From contig JAIBBM010000009.1 of assembly GCA_019694685.1 (NCBI GenBank), positions 39,373 to 103,372 of the forward strand: a stretch of 64,000 nt of DNA, given 5' to 3'. The DNA is from Leptospirales bacterium (GTDB lineage Bacteria > Spirochaetota > Leptospiria > Leptospirales > Leptonemataceae). The notes under the pieces are model-generated. The model had not been told where the DNA came from. It saw only the letters and a program-made list of their open reading frames with translations, and ran no database searches. Made by a program: the position numbers and the translations under genes. Every line of letters starts with the position of its first letter. The first letter of the stretch is position 1. Of this stretch, positions 35,472-45,104 are shown piece after piece.

Positions 35472-36383
35472 ATGCTGAAAGACAAAATACTTAAACGCCA
35501 GAGCGGAATTACACTCTACGGGATCACCCCACCAAAAGCATCTACAGCTCAGGAAAAACTCAGCGAGATTTCGGACGCGCAAGTTCAAAGACTGAGTTCC
35601 CTCTCTATTGACGGTCTCATTGTTTACGATTTGCAGGATGAAGGATCTAGAACCACAGAGAATCGGCCCTTTCCATTCATGGAGACCCTCGATCCTTTTT
35701 CCTACGCTCGGAAGTACTTAGAAAAACTGAGAGTCCCAAAAGTCATTTATAGGGCGGTAGGTAAATACAGCGCGGATGAACTTACTCATTTCATGGAACA
35801 TGCTCCGCCGGATGAATACCTGTCGGTCTTTGTTGGCGCGGCTTCCAAAACACAAAAAGTAAACCTGACGATGAGAGAAGCTTACGCTTTGAAAAAGAAA
35901 ATCAAGAGCGAGTTGTTGGTCGGCGGTGTAGTCATCCCTGAAAGGCATTCCGCCCACTCGCCCGAGCATCTGAGAGTCTTTGACAAAATCTCATCCGGGT
36001 GCAAATTCTTCGTGTCCCAGGGCGTATACAACTTAGACGCATCCAAAAACTTTCTGTCAGACTATTACTACTATGGCAAAGAGCATAAGATCGAACTTGT
36101 GCCGATTATCTTCACGCTGACTCCGTGCGGCTCTTTGAAGACACTGCAATTCATGCAATGGCTTGGGATCAGCATTCCAAAATGGCTTGAAAATGACCTC
36201 ATCCACTCAAACGATATTCTTTCCAGGTCCATTGAATTGTCCAGGAACATCTGGCTTGAGTTGAAAAGCTTCGCTGATGCCAAAAACATTCCGATTGGAA
36301 GAAACATTGAGAGTGTTTCCATCCGGAAGGAAGAGATAGATGCCTCTGTTGAGCTTTTGAAGATTACAAGCGCTACGCCTTGA
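35472..36383 (+). CDS. Methylenetetrahydrofolate-reductase-superfamily protein
   Basis: 303 residues with a MetF-like TIM barrel. The start ITLYGITPPKAS lines up with the family's FEFFPPR block, VQRLSSLSIDGLIVYD with the next strand, and GCKFFVSQGVYNLD with GADFFITQ. The proton-donor Glu of E. coli MetF (Glu28) is replaced by Gly17, so it may not be a standard reductase. It lies between the OsmC gene and metZ, in a methionine/sulfur setting. The 3' end overlaps metZ by 11 bp, tail to tail. Confidence 0.7.
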   Translation: MLKDKILKRQSGITLYGITPPKASTAQEKLSEISDAQVQRLSSLSIDGLIVYDLQDEGSRTTENRPFPFMETLDPFSYARKYLEKLRVPKVIYRAVGKYSADELTHFMEHAPPDEYLSVFVGAASKTQKVNLTMREAYALKKKIKSELLVGGVVIPERHSAHSPEHLRVFDKISSGCKFFVSQGVYNLDASKNFLSDYYYYGKEHKIELVPIIFTLTPCGSLKTLQFMQWLGISIPKWLENDLIHSNDILSRSIELSRNIWLELKSFADAKNIPIGRNIESVSIRKEEIDASVELLKITSATP

Positions 36384-37542
36384 TCATACGATCGATCTCG
36401 GATATGATATCGTCTATGTGTTCAAGGCCCGCTGAAACTCGAATCGTTCCAGGATGAATACCAACAGCCGCCCGCTCCTCGTCGGATAGTTTCGAATGAG
36501 TTGTAGAAGCAGGATGAGTTACGATTGTCCGCGTGTCTCCCAGATTTGCGGAGAAAGAAAGACCTTCGGTTGCGTCCAGGAATTTGCGGCCTGCCTCAAT
36601 TCCGCCGCGCACTAGAAACGTAACGATTCCACCACCCAGCCTCATCTGCTTTTTTGCTAACTCCAGCTGAGGATGCGACTCGAGGAATGGATAGATGACT
36701 TTTTCCACTTTTGGATGTGTTTCGAGAAAACGAGCAAGTGCCAGTGCATTCTGGCAATGACGGTCCATCCTCACCGCGAGAGTTTCGAGGCTTTTCGAAA
36801 GAATCCACGCAGTCATGGGCGCCATGGAAGGACCTGTGTGTCTGGCGAAGAACCGAACCTTTGCTATGATTTCTTTTTTGCCTACGATGACGCCGCCGAT
36901 CGTTCTTCCCTGCCCGTCTATGAACTTGGTGGCTGAATGCATCACAATGTCCGCACCAAACGAAATCGGTTTCTGTAGATAAGGCGTTGCAAAACAATTG
37001 TCCACATTGAGCAGAACGTTATGCGACTTACACAGGCCGGAGAGCCATGCCAGGTCAATCATGTCGAGAGCAGGATTGGATGGAGTTTCCACAAAAACCA
37101 TTTTGGTATTCTTGCGAAATGCCTTTTCCCAGCCCACAGTGTCCAGGATATCCACATAGGTGTATTCGATTCCCCAGCGAGGTAGAATTTGAGTTACGAT
37201 CTGATGAGTAGAACCAAACACAGATCGCGATACAATGATGTGATCCCCCGAGCTTAGAAAAGGCATCATGCTTGTGAAGATCGCTGACATTCCGGAAGCA
37301 GTGGCGATTCCGTCTTCTGCCCCTTCCAGTTTGCATATCTTTTGAATGAATTCGGTTGTGTTGGGGTTGGAGAATCTGCTGTAAATATTTCCTTCTATTT
37401 CATCCGCAAACAAAGCGCGAGCCTGCTCTGCATCTTCGAACATAAAACTGGAAGTCATGTAAATGGGCGCAGAATGCTCGCGAAATCCACTTCTCTCCGC
37501 CTGAGTGCGCACCGCGATTGTTTCAAAATTTTCACTCTTCAT
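36373..37542 (-). CDS. metZ: O-succinylhomoserine sulfhydrylase
   Basis: 389 residues. PLP-dependent enzyme of the Cys/Met metabolism family that makes homocysteine from an activated homoserine and sulfide. The PLP lysine lies in [17 protein letters not shown], which is the MetZ form of this motif; YSRFSNPNT and [10 protein letters not shown] are also present. A related cystathionine-type activity cannot be excluded by motif alone. GGAGGAATT directly precedes the ATG. The start overlaps the maf stop by 4 bp, giving an operon rsmE-maf-metZ. Confidence 0.9.
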   Translation of the reverse strand: MKSENFETIAVRTQAERSGFREHSAPIYMTSSFMFEDAEQARALFADEIEGNIYSRFSNPNTTEFIQKICKLEGAEDGIATASGMSAIFTSMMPFLSSGDHIIVSRSVFGSTHQIVTQILPRWGIEYTYVDILDTVGWEKAFRKNTKMVFVETPSNPALDMIDLAWLSGLCKSHNVLLNVDNCFATPYLQKPISFGADIVMHSATKFIDGQGRTIGGVIVGKKEIIAKVRFFARHTGPSMAPMTAWILSKSLETLAVRMDRHCQNALALARFLETHPKVEKVIYPFLESHPQLELAKKQMRLGGGIVTFLVRGGIEAGRKFLDATEGLSFSANLGDTRTIVTHPASTTHSKLSDEERAAVGIHPGTIRVSAGLEHIDDIISEIDRMIKA

Positions 37543-38189
37543 AATTCCTCCGCAGAACTCACCCAGAACTCATGGGGCGCCGCGCCCAGTTCCAGCATCA
37601 TCTTCCGCAAGAGCGGTAGACTCAGGCCAATTACGTTAGAGTGACAACCCTCAATTCCTTCAACAAAAAGTCCGCCTCTTCCTTCCAGAGCGAAAGCACC
37701 GGCGCACTTCATTGCCTCACCCGCATCCACGTATGCCTCAATTTCTGAATCCTCAAGCTGTGCGAATCGAACCACTGTACGCTGCACTTTTACAAGAGTT
37801 CTGCGCTGCCCGCGATCGTTTCGAATCAAAGCATGACCGGTCAAAAGCTCACCACTTCTACCGCGCATCTGTCTCCATCGCCCCACGGCCTCACTTCGAT
37901 CTCGCGGCTTTCCATGTATTTCACCGTCCAGAACCAAAACAGAATCACAGCCAAGCACGAAGAAGTTGTCCGCCAGGCCAGGAAGGTGGGTAGATCCATC
38001 CGGCGAATCGATCTTCGCAAGAATCGTCTCTGCTTTTGCTTTCGCCAGAATCTGGACAAACAGCATGGGTTCCGCTTTCACCGAATCTTCATCAAAATCA
38101 CTGGCCATCGCAATGTGCGGAATCCCGGCCGAATCCAGCAGCTTTCTCCTCGCAGGAGAAGCGGATGCAAGTACAAAGCGAATCGTCAT
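37539..38189 (-). CDS. maf: Maf-like nucleoside-triphosphate pyrophosphatase
   Basis: 216 residues from the ATG at 38189, which overlaps the rsmE stop (ATGA); a GTG at 38198 is possible. Maf proteins remove modified or non-canonical nucleotides. Typical blocks are [18 protein letters not shown] at the start, [37 protein letters not shown] in part, and [11 protein letters not shown]. The [14 protein letters not shown] end supports the house-cleaning pyrophosphatase group. It lies between rsmE and metZ. Confidence 0.92.
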   Translation of the reverse strand: MTIRFVLASASPARRKLLDSAGIPHIAMASDFDEDSVKAEPMLFVQILAKAKAETILAKIDSPDGSTHLPGLADNFFVLGCDSVLVLDGEIHGKPRDRSEAVGRWRQMRGRSGELLTGHALIRNDRGQRRTLVKVQRTVVRFAQLEDSEIEAYVDAGEAMKCAGAFALEGRGGLFVEGIEGCHSNVIGLSLPLLRKMMLELGAAPHEFWVSSAEEL

Positions 38190-38833
38190 AACAGACACCG
38201 TGAAAGTGCACAGATCGCGGCTGTCTCTACGCGAAGTATGGTTCGACTCAACCTGCGCTGAGAAAACTTGGAAAGAAGAGAGATTTCATCCGGCGAGAAT
38301 CCACCTTCGGGACCAACGAAGAAGGAAATCTCCTCAGTAGATCCCTCTGTCGCGAGAAGTTTCTCCGCCTCGGGCAAAAGCACGATTGGATTTTTCGAAA
38401 CCTTGCATGCCTCCTCGAGATCCATCGCAGGATGCATCTTTGGAAGAACAAAGCGACGGGATTGAACGGCTGCTTCTTCTATGATTCTTCGCGCACGATC
38501 GTCTCTGACAGATCGGTTTTCCGAACGAACAAAACGAACCGGAACAAACGCGGTCATCCCCAGCTCTGTTCCCTTTTGTAGAAGCCATTCCATCCTCGAA
38601 GGTTCTGGAACGGCAGAGTACAGAATGCGCGAAGGCTCGAATTGAGTTTCAACAGTGGTCAGGTCAAATTGAGCGGTGCGAAGAGATGTGAGTTGTCCGC
38701 GCACGCGGCGTCCCAGACCGTCTCCCAGGCTAATGGGTGCGCCGTCTGTTAGCCGTCGTGCACGCGCATGCCTGGTCTCATGTTCCTGCAGCTCTACGTG
38801 CGCAGTGAGATCGGCGCGAAAAATCAAAAACAT
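38186..38833 (-). CDS. rsmE: 16S rRNA m3U1498 methyltransferase
   Basis: 215 residues. RsmE methylates U1498 of 16S rRNA with S-adenosylmethionine. The SPOUT-type knot region has [17 protein letters not shown] and the final [16 protein letters not shown]. The N-terminal PUA-like part has [14 protein letters not shown]. This length is slightly short but complete. First gene of the rsmE-maf-metZ operon. The tRNA-Leu gene begins 56 bp upstream on the other strand. Confidence 0.92.
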   Translation of the reverse strand: MFLIFRADLTAHVELQEHETRHARARRLTDGAPISLGDGLGRRVRGQLTSLRTAQFDLTTVETQFEPSRILYSAVPEPSRMEWLLQKGTELGMTAFVPVRFVRSENRSVRDDRARRIIEEAAVQSRRFVLPKMHPAMDLEEACKVSKNPIVLLPEAEKLLATEGSTEEISFFVGPEGGFSPDEISLLSKFSQRRLSRTILRVETAAICALSRCLL

Positions 38834-38889
38834 AATAACTGATGCATAAATGGTTTACAGTACAGGCCGTGCGGGGACGTTGATTCTAC

Positions 38890-38973
38890 GCCGAAGTGGT
38901 GGAATTGGTAGACACAGTGGATTCAAAATCCACCGGGAGCAATCCCTTGTGGGTTCAAGTCCCACCTTCGGTA
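38890..38973 (+). tRNA. tRNA-Leu (CAA)
   Basis: 84 bases that fold as a class II tRNA. The acceptor GCCGAAG pairs with CTTCGGT (G-U at 1-72), the anticodon loop TTCAAAA gives CAA, the variable arm is GGGA-gcaa-TCCC, and the T arm is GTGGG-TTCAAGT-CCCAC. The discriminator base is A. The CCA end is not encoded. It reads UUG codons. Confidence 0.95.
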
Positions 38974-38974
38974 C

Positions 38975-39142
38975 TCACATCAACTTCTTAATGCAGGTCT
39001 GATTCTGGCAGGCCGTGTAATCCACGATACAATCACGGAACTGGATTCCAGTCCTGTCATCTTCACCGCGGTATTCAACCAGGCATTCCAGATCCGGGTC
39101 GATCTGCCGTGCCAGCCTTTCTAGTTCGAGGAGCTTTGGCAT
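38975..39142 (-). CDS. Small unknown Cys-containing protein
   Basis: 55 residues from the ATG at 39142, which has a perfect GGAGGG six bases upstream; that site argues for a real gene. The protein is acidic, with three Cys near its C-terminal half (CIVDYTACQNQTC), which could bind metal or form a disulfide. No family is recognised. The stop lies two bases from the 3' end of the tRNA-Leu gene on the opposite strand. Confidence 0.6.
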   Translation of the reverse strand: MPKLLELERLARQIDPDLECLVEYRGEDDRTGIQFRDCIVDYTACQNQTCIKKLM

Positions 39143-39213
39143 AAACATCCCTCCGTGGACGTTCATTCGTGCCAGGACCTTTTGGCCCTTCTGTATGTAG
39201 TTAGATTATCGGA

Positions 39214-40269
39214 TCAGCCCATGTCTTTGCTGTAGGCCCGGACCTGATTTCGGCCGCCATGCTTACAAGCGTAAAGAGCCTTATCCGAGCGTTCAATCAT
39301 GGTTTTATTGCTTCTGGCGTCCAGATCCGGATCAAAGCAGGAAACACCGATCGACATAGTGACCTTCATTTCCTTGCCTTCGTGAATCACAGTCATTGCT
39401 TCCACGGTCTGGCGAATTTGTTCACCCATGGCGAGCGCCGTTTTTTCATCCGCACCAGGCATCACGAGACAGAATTCTTCCCCGCCGTATCTCGCAGCAA
39501 AATCGGTTCTACGCGCAGATTCAATGAGTACCCTGGCCACAGCCTTGAGCACTTCGTCTCCTGCCTGGTGACCATGAGTGTCATTGAAATTCTTAAACTT
39601 ATCTACGTCCGTAAGAAGAAGAGAGAGAGGATGTCTTCTCTTGAGAGCTTTTTCCCTTTCTTCGCGAAAGCGACTCTGGAAGTATGCATGATTCTTAAGG
39701 CTGGTCATCATGTCTACTGTGGCTCGTTCATACAAACGAGCGTTTTCAACCGCGATGCCGCCGAGCGATGCCAGATCAAAAAGGAAGCTTTTTTCGTTGT
39801 CCGGATAATCTCCACCAACCGCTTTTTCTCCGAGGAGAATCAAACCAATCACCTTCCCTTTTGCTTTCAGAGGGACCATGAGTTCAACGCCCAGCTCTCT
39901 CAAAGAAGGCACAGGCTGATGCGATGAGATGCGCTCATCGAGTTCTGCGAGTTTCAGAGACTTGTTTGTGGTCTCCATGAGTTGAACGAGAGGAGACTGA
40001 ACCTGAATGCGATATTCCTCTTCCGGCTTTGTGAAAACAAAACCGCGATAGCCATCCACAGGACCGATAAAATCGGAATCCATATCCGGCATCAGAAACA
40101 GAGCAGCCTGCATGGTCTGGACCTGAGCCAGACAAATGTCGAGAATTGCTTGAATGAGATAATTGTAATCTAGAGTAGAATTGAGCGCTCTGGAAATCTC
40201 AATGAGCTGCCGTTGATCATAAATCTTCTTTTCGTAGTGCTGAATTTCATCTGGAAGTGAGAACGACAT
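39214..40269 (-). CDS. Diguanylate cyclase with GAF sensor
   Basis: 351 residues. The first part is a GAF-like sensory domain (about 25-185), followed by a GGDEF domain (about 190-345). The active site reads RYGGEEFCLV, so c-di-GMP synthesis is likely. An inhibitory site RRTD lies five residues upstream, as in feedback-controlled cyclases. No membrane segment is seen, so sensing is probably cytoplasmic. Single gene, flanked by the Cys-rich small gene and the tRNA pair. Confidence 0.93.
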   Translation of the reverse strand: MSFSLPDEIQHYEKKIYDQRQLIEISRALNSTLDYNYLIQAILDICLAQVQTMQAALFLMPDMDSDFIGPVDGYRGFVFTKPEEEYRIQVQSPLVQLMETTNKSLKLAELDERISSHQPVPSLRELGVELMVPLKAKGKVIGLILLGEKAVGGDYPDNEKSFLFDLASLGGIAVENARLYERATVDMMTSLKNHAYFQSRFREEREKALKRRHPLSLLLTDVDKFKNFNDTHGHQAGDEVLKAVARVLIESARRTDFAARYGGEEFCLVMPGADEKTALAMGEQIRQTVEAMTVIHEGKEMKVTMSIGVSCFDPDLDARSNKTMIERSDKALYACKHGGRNQVRAYSKDMG

Positions 40270-40359
40270 GGCGGATAAGGTTTATACACGCCTGCCCAAG
40301 GGTCAACACCTAAAAATGATGGACAAGAAGCCCCGCTTTTCGAATCCTAGTCATAACAC

Positions 40360-40432
<73 letters not shown>

Positions 40433-40438
40433 ATTACG

Positions 40439-40458
40439 GGCCCGAGAGGGCCTTTTTT
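40439..40458 (+). terminator. Rho-independent terminator between two tRNA genes
   Basis: A five-base-pair GC stem GGCCC-gaga-GGGCC is followed at once by six T (40453-40458). It sits in the 29-bp spacer between the initiator tRNA and the next tRNA, so it should end transcription of the first before the second. Confidence 0.75.
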
Positions 40459-40461
40459 GTC

Positions 40462-40532
<71 letters not shown>

Positions 40533-40535
<3 letters not shown>

Positions 40536-41222
40536 ATTTTCCTCTTCTTCCATATCAGCCCCTGCCTTGCGTCCTTCAGGGCGCGGGTGGGGATAATGCA
40601 GACTGCTCAGTTCCGCTATCTCAAGCATGCGATCATGCAGAAAGTGTTCCGCATCATCGTGTTTGGTGTAAGGTGTGGTTGTCTTGCCAAGGCGCATGGT
40701 CACTTCCGTGCGAATGATTCCTTTCTTATAAGTGAAACCAATGCATCCCACCTGAATCGGACTATCCGGTCTTCCTGCTACAAATCGAAAGCCAGGAACC
40801 TTGCCTTTGCCCATCTTGCTCGGGAAGAAAGTCTGCTCTGGAAAAATCACGACTGTGTTTCCTTCGTGAAGCTTGTGGCGGGCCAATAACAGGAAACCCT
40901 TGCTCTTCTGCGGATCCCTCCTGTCGATCGGGATGCCGCCGCATTTCAAAAAGAATCCGAAGTATTTAGGATCCGCCAGAGAGTGCTTCATGACACACCA
41001 TTGATCTCTTCTCTTCATCGCAGTGCAGACCGCACCGAGACCCAGTGGGATATCTTCGAGCCTCTGGTGCTTGGCCAGAATCAAGAGAGGACCGGATTCC
41101 GGGAAATTGCCATGCCCTTCTACCTTGATCTTGAAGAAAAGCCGCATGAAATTCTGGCCAAGCCAGGTTACGATGCGAGAAGGCCAGTATGTTTTGCCGG
41201 GATGGTGAGGAAGTTTAGCCAC
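40533..41222 (-). CDS. 1-acyl-sn-glycerol-3-phosphate acyltransferase-like protein
   Basis: About 229 residues from a GTG at 41222; longer starts (TTG 41255, ATG 41300) are possible because no Shine-Dalgarno sequence is decisive. The PlsC domain has the catalytic HX4D in AKHQRLEDIPLG, the substrate block GGIPIDRRDP and FPEQTFFPSKMG. It should add an acyl chain to lysophosphatidic acid or a related lipid at the inner membrane. The C-terminal end is acidic (EEEEN). The stop codon overlaps the 3' end of the opposing tRNA. Confidence 0.85.
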
Positions 41223-41298
41223 GACCGATGCTCGATTTTTGTTCCTTTCGATCAAGCTCGAATTGACAGCACAGCAATCGCACGAGACATAAAATCCC

Positions 41299-42234
41299 AT
41301 GCTTCTCTGGGCCGGCGTTGCCATCATTCTCGTGCACTCAGTCCTGATGCTTCTGTTGAAGCCGGCACTCAATCGAATCGCCCCCGGCCAGTTTCACATC
41401 GACTTCACCGGACCGGGCTGGATTTTCCCCCTCTTCTACTTTCGCGCGCGAAAGTTCTCTTTGATGCTTCGCGGAGGAGAAAAAAGAGATCGCGTATATC
41501 TGGAAGCGGATCACGTACAATTCTGGGTTTCGCCTTTTGATTTGCTCAGAGGCCGGTTGGTGCTGTGGCGAATGCGATTGATTCATCCTGTTCTGGAATA
41601 CGTAAACAGGCAGGACTCTTCGGAGAAAAACAAACTACTCCCCGCACCCGGAAGATTTCTAATCAAGAGAGGCAGGATTCGTCACGGACGGATCAAAGTG
41701 ACAGATGAAACGCGCACCCCGCGCTATGAACTGGAGCTCAGCAAAATTGCAGTGAAGAACGGAGAACTGGATGTGGGTGTCCCGGCGGAAGTATTCTTCA
41801 CTCTATCACAGGGCAAAGCATCCCTGGGAGATGGCACTCTGGAAGTTCGCTCCAGCAAGAAAAGTGGCTGGCTGGTGATTGAAGGAACTCTCGGAGATAT
41901 CACAAGCATGCAGGGCATGCCCTTCTTCGGGAGCAGATTCTATCTGGAACTTGCGCACACGCGTGACATGGAAACAGGGCGAACTTTGATAGAAGGTCAG
42001 ATATCAGGATCGCCTCATGATCGCAATCCTGCGCCTTTTGAATTTGAAATCGATTGGAATGACTACAGGCTAACCATGGATCTAGGAATCCAAAAACTGA
42101 TAGAGCAAGTCATCAAGAACGCAAGACCCCAGGGAATCAGCATCAAGAGCGGCGTGATTTTATCCAGCCGCCGCTTTTTTGATCTGATCAAGAAAGATTA
42201 TGGAGATGCGGAAGCAACAGGCGGTGGTGCCTGA
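41299..42234 (+). CDS. AsmA-like membrane-anchored protein
   Basis: 311 residues with an N-terminal membrane helix (about 2-20) and a beta-rich extracytoplasmic remainder. Segments such as RGRLVLWRMRLIHPVLEYV and KRGRIRHGRIKVTDET resemble repeats of the AsmA/DUF748 superfamily, which help move lipids to the outer membrane. The likeness is weak and by eye. The last 37 bases overlap the converging lipoprotein gene. Confidence 0.55.
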   Translation: MLLWAGVAIILVHSVLMLLLKPALNRIAPGQFHIDFTGPGWIFPLFYFRARKFSLMLRGGEKRDRVYLEADHVQFWVSPFDLLRGRLVLWRMRLIHPVLEYVNRQDSSEKNKLLPAPGRFLIKRGRIRHGRIKVTDETRTPRYELELSKIAVKNGELDVGVPAEVFFTLSQGKASLGDGTLEVRSSKKSGWLVIEGTLGDITSMQGMPFFGSRFYLELAHTRDMETGRTLIEGQISGSPHDRNPAPFEFEIDWNDYRLTMDLGIQKLIEQVIKNARPQGISIKSGVILSSRRFFDLIKKDYGDAEATGGGA

Positions 42235-43319
42235 AACGGCTTGGACATGATATAGACCAGGAACGCTTGCATCTTCTGTTCAGAAATCGGATTGCGAAAG
42301 TAATGATCGTTTCTGAATGAAATGTAGGTAGATCCTCCAGGAACATAGCTATCCGCCAGCAAAGTAATTCCATCGTTTGGACCGTACTTGATCATGTATT
42401 GATAGTATGGTTTTGCTCTGGATGAAACATACCGGAACAGAGGAACTGCGATTACATTGACCACCATGATGTGTTTGGGTACAGACACTTCGAATTCAAG
42501 AGGCGCATCATTGGCCGCCCTCATAGACATCATTCCGTCCCAGTTATAACCCTTGAAGCAGAAGTAGGCCCGAGCTTCCGCTTTGTAGGCAATTGTGTCG
42601 TTGATTCCGTTTACAAGCTGGCTTCCCGCTGTGATTCCAGCGATGTTGAACCAGGCGCGAACTTTGCGAAACGCAGGAGTGTTGCCGCAGTATTGCAGAG
42701 CTTTCTTCATATCCCCGCCGCCTTTGCTGATAGAAGCGACGATGATGCTTTTGACGTCTGTTTGCTGTTGCAAGAATTCGCAAATGTCTTTGCCGTTTTT
42801 TTCCACGGTCCCGGTTTGCTCGACTGGAACGATGGAAGACGTCATTCCCATTTGATCTGCCAGTTCGCGGAGCTGTTCTCCAGCCGCGCCCACTTCAGGA
42901 TTGTCCATCCAGAACATTCCAGGCACGAGAGCGAGAAGGACTTTTTCTCCAGTGTAGTCAGGGACTCGCTTCGCAAGTTCCTTTTCCTTCACACCAATGA
43001 ACTCCATCATTTCAATGTTGTTTCGATCCCGCAGCGAACGCTCGTAAAATAGAGAAGCCGCCTTGTCCACGTCCTTTGTTTCCACGGTGATCTTCTGCAG
43101 AACGTCTCTGGTGAGGTTGCTGAATTTTGGATATTCTGGATACGCTTTGGTGGCCCAGTCCAGGTATTCCTTCTCATCTTCGCAAATTGCATCAAGATAA
43201 TAGGCTCTGCCGTTGCAGTGAACGATCCGATCTCCCGGCTTTGGTTCTTCAAACGGTCTGTCCACATGACAGGACAGCAATCCTGCGACAGCGAGCAGGG
43301 AAATCAAGGACCGGCGCAT
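42198..43319 (-). CDS. Lipoprotein with alpha/beta-hydrolase-like domain
   Basis: 373 residues from the ATG at 43319, which has GAGGAG upstream and overlaps the previous stop (TGATG). The signal peptide ends in the lipobox LLSC (Cys18), so it is a lipoprotein. A possible nucleophile elbow IVASISKGGGDMKKA lies near residue 195, in a region that looks like an alpha/beta-hydrolase. Other catalytic residues are not certain. It is in a row with the DUF4105 gene and probably acts on the envelope. Confidence 0.72.
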   Translation of the reverse strand: MRRSLISLLAVAGLLSCHVDRPFEEPKPGDRIVHCNGRAYYLDAICEDEKEYLDWATKAYPEYPKFSNLTRDVLQKITVETKDVDKAASLFYERSLRDRNNIEMMEFIGVKEKELAKRVPDYTGEKVLLALVPGMFWMDNPEVGAAGEQLRELADQMGMTSSIVPVEQTGTVEKNGKDICEFLQQQTDVKSIIVASISKGGGDMKKALQYCGNTPAFRKVRAWFNIAGITAGSQLVNGINDTIAYKAEARAYFCFKGYNWDGMMSMRAANDAPLEFEVSVPKHIMVVNVIAVPLFRYVSSRAKPYYQYMIKYGPNDGITLLADSYVPGGSTYISFRNDHYFRNPISEQKMQAFLVYIMSKPFQAPPPVASASP

Positions 43320-44527
43320 CAACGTTCTCCTCTAAGCACAGATATAAGAAAGCAACTCCAGGCCAGACCGGAAAGTGCCAGTGCAGTGAATGACTTCTGA
43401 GGAAGGATCAAACAAATCACAAGAGCAAGGATCCACAGGCCGACGCGCGCAAATGCAAAAGGTTTAAGCCAGGGCCGGATCTTTTCCATAACGCGATTGG
43501 ATAGTAAAGCAAAGTCAAACGGACAGACGGCAAAGAACAAAGCATTGCGTGCCATGAAATCATATTCAGTGAAGAGAGTCACGACCCAGACTACAAGTCC
43601 TGTGAAGCCGCTGAAAATAAATACAGAAGCACGACCTCTCGTCCCCCAGGAGCCTGGAGCAAGCTGCAGTAAAAATCCAATTGCAAAAACTACTATGAAG
43701 AGCCAGCCGGACCAATCCTGGCGATCGAATCGCACAGCCCAGCGATCCTTCAGAACCAGTCTATCCCCGTTGATATGACCACCATCCACTACTGCCTGGT
43801 ATAGATCATACGGAAGATAAACTACATCTCTGCCATTTTTCTTTTGATCGGTCAAATAATTGAACCAGTAATTTTCGCCGAGCTGCAGCCAGGAAATGGC
43901 TCTAGAATATTTCACTACGCGAGAACGCCATGTATCCCCTTCTGCGAGATGAGCAGCGTTGAGTTCAATGGGGGTCGCGTATGTTTTCTCCAGAATATCG
44001 CGGATGTAGGTCACGCAATTCTGACGGAAGTTGTGGTATGTGTAACCGCCTTCCGTTTTCTTGATCGCATCTTCCACTGCCGCCAAAAACCGTGCTTTCT
44101 CTTCTCTGGTCATGACCAGTTTGTATGTGATGACTCCGCGACCGCTCACAGCCCACTGATCGATGGCCATGGTAGTAGGAATTGCTTTCGTATAGAAAAG
44201 CGCGCTGCCTGAGAGGAATTTCCTCACGAATGCAACAGACTCCTCATAGTTTCCAAAATCAACGTAGAAGTCTTGAGTGTCGTCGTTGAGTTTCGTGTAA
44301 ACCCTGAGGGCAACATGACCGAATGCAGTGGTCACAGTTGGACCTGGTGCTGTGAGCATGAGCTGAGCGCCCACTGAATCAGGATTCGCGCGTGCCTTCG
44401 CAGACATCTGCAAATAAGAAGCTTTGTATTCTGCGAGAAACGGAACGTCCGCCTGCGCCGTGAGGGATGCCGCGGGAAGCAAAATAGAAAAACCGAGGAT
44501 GAAACGGAACAATTTAGATGATAGCAT
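43319..44527 (-). CDS. DUF4105 (Lnb-like N-terminal) protein with C-terminal membrane helices
   Basis: 402 residues. A signal peptide (about 1-25) leads to a periplasmic domain of about 220 residues with the DUF4105/Lnb marks: FGHVALRV near residue 70 and FRQNCVTYIRDIL with the conserved Cys and nearby His. At least four membrane helices fill the last 140 residues. Lnb enzymes act on phospholipid headgroups or lipoprotein acyl transfer, so envelope lipid processing is plausible. The stop overlaps the lipoprotein start (TGATG). Confidence 0.85.
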   Translation of the reverse strand: MLSSKLFRFILGFSILLPAASLTAQADVPFLAEYKASYLQMSAKARANPDSVGAQLMLTAPGPTVTTAFGHVALRVYTKLNDDTQDFYVDFGNYEESVAFVRKFLSGSALFYTKAIPTTMAIDQWAVSGRGVITYKLVMTREEKARFLAAVEDAIKKTEGGYTYHNFRQNCVTYIRDILEKTYATPIELNAAHLAEGDTWRSRVVKYSRAISWLQLGENYWFNYLTDQKKNGRDVVYLPYDLYQAVVDGGHINGDRLVLKDRWAVRFDRQDWSGWLFIVVFAIGFLLQLAPGSWGTRGRASVFIFSGFTGLVVWVVTLFTEYDFMARNALFFAVCPFDFALLSNRVMEKIRPWLKPFAFARVGLWILALVICLILPQKSFTALALSGLAWSCFLISVLRGER

Positions 44528-44556
44528 TGAAAGGTGTAAAAGTGTGAGGAGGGAAG

Positions 44557-44598
44557 TGAAAAGAAAAGCCTTGCCGGTCGCCAGAGGCGACCGACAAG
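44557..44598 (-). terminator. Rho-independent terminator after the first TRL-like gene
   Basis: On the minus strand, just after the stop at 44608, a hairpin with an eight-base-pair GC stem (CGGTCGCC/GGCGACCG) extended by CTTG/CAAG is followed by CTTTTCTTTTC. The T-rich end lies at about 44557-44569. Confidence 0.75.
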
Positions 44599-44607
44599 CT
44601 AGAGTGA

Positions 44608-45009
44608 TTACTCTCCGTTAACGAGAATGCAACGCTCCACGAGTACAGAGCTCAGGAGGCTGTTATCTTCTTGGTCAACAGAAGTGATCTTCGTGATTTG
44701 GCCTGCTGCTGCAGCACCTTTGATGGACACGTCGCCAGAAGCGATGAGGCCCAGGATGCTGTTCGCGCAGGAACGGCCTTGCTTAGCACCAACTACAGCA
44801 CCTTTAGTGCCTTGTTCGCGGTAAGTTTCACCGATGCAGTCTTCTGCACCAAGGGTGCAGTTAGCGTTCTGCTTGGTGTTGTTCATGATTGAACCGCCAC
44901 CCATTCCAGATGAACCTGGAGCAGCTACGATCGGGGCGCCGCTTCCGCCGGAACATGCGATTGTACCAGCAATAGCCATAGCGAAGATCAGGCTTGCAAT
45001 TCTTGCCAT
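44608..45009 (-). CDS. TRL-like family lipoprotein 1
   Basis: 133 residues. The signal peptide ends in the lipobox TIAC (Cys19), and a Gly/Ser linker follows. The TRL-like core is SILGLIASGDVSIKGAAAAGQITKITSVDQED, shown here only in outline: ILGLIASGDVSIK and GQITKITSVD. Cys pairs at about residues 51 and 58 and near the end may form disulfides. TRL-like proteins are small exported proteins of unknown function. It has a close paralogue at 47411 and lies next to the secreted protein gene at 45105, which also has a local paralogue. Confidence 0.85.
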   Translation of the reverse strand: MARIASLIFAMAIAGTIACSGGSGAPIVAAPGSSGMGGGSIMNNTKQNANCTLGAEDCIGETYREQGTKGAVVGAKQGRSCANSILGLIASGDVSIKGAAAAGQITKITSVDQEDNSLLSSVLVERCILVNGE

Positions 45010-45054
45010 TTTTGTTTTCTCCTATTTGATTGGAGACATTGAGTCTCCGCGTAG

Positions 45055-45085
45055 CTATAAGGCTCTCCTGTCCTTTTTCTGCAAG
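45055..45085 (-). promoter_or_regulatory. Possible promoter of the first TRL-like gene
   Basis: On the minus strand TTGCAG (45085-45080) and TATAGC (45060-45055) are 19 bp apart, upstream of the gene at 45009. The leader then forms a GGAGAC/GTCTCC hairpin (45033-45049) before the GGAG ribosome site. Weak match. Confidence 0.35.
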
Positions 45086-45104
45086 GATTTTTTTATCGAA
45101 TGGC

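Noticed and set aside
42471..43052. 193-codon open frame on the plus strand
   Set aside because: It mirrors the lipoprotein gene on the minus strand, which has a signal peptide, lipobox and ribosome site.
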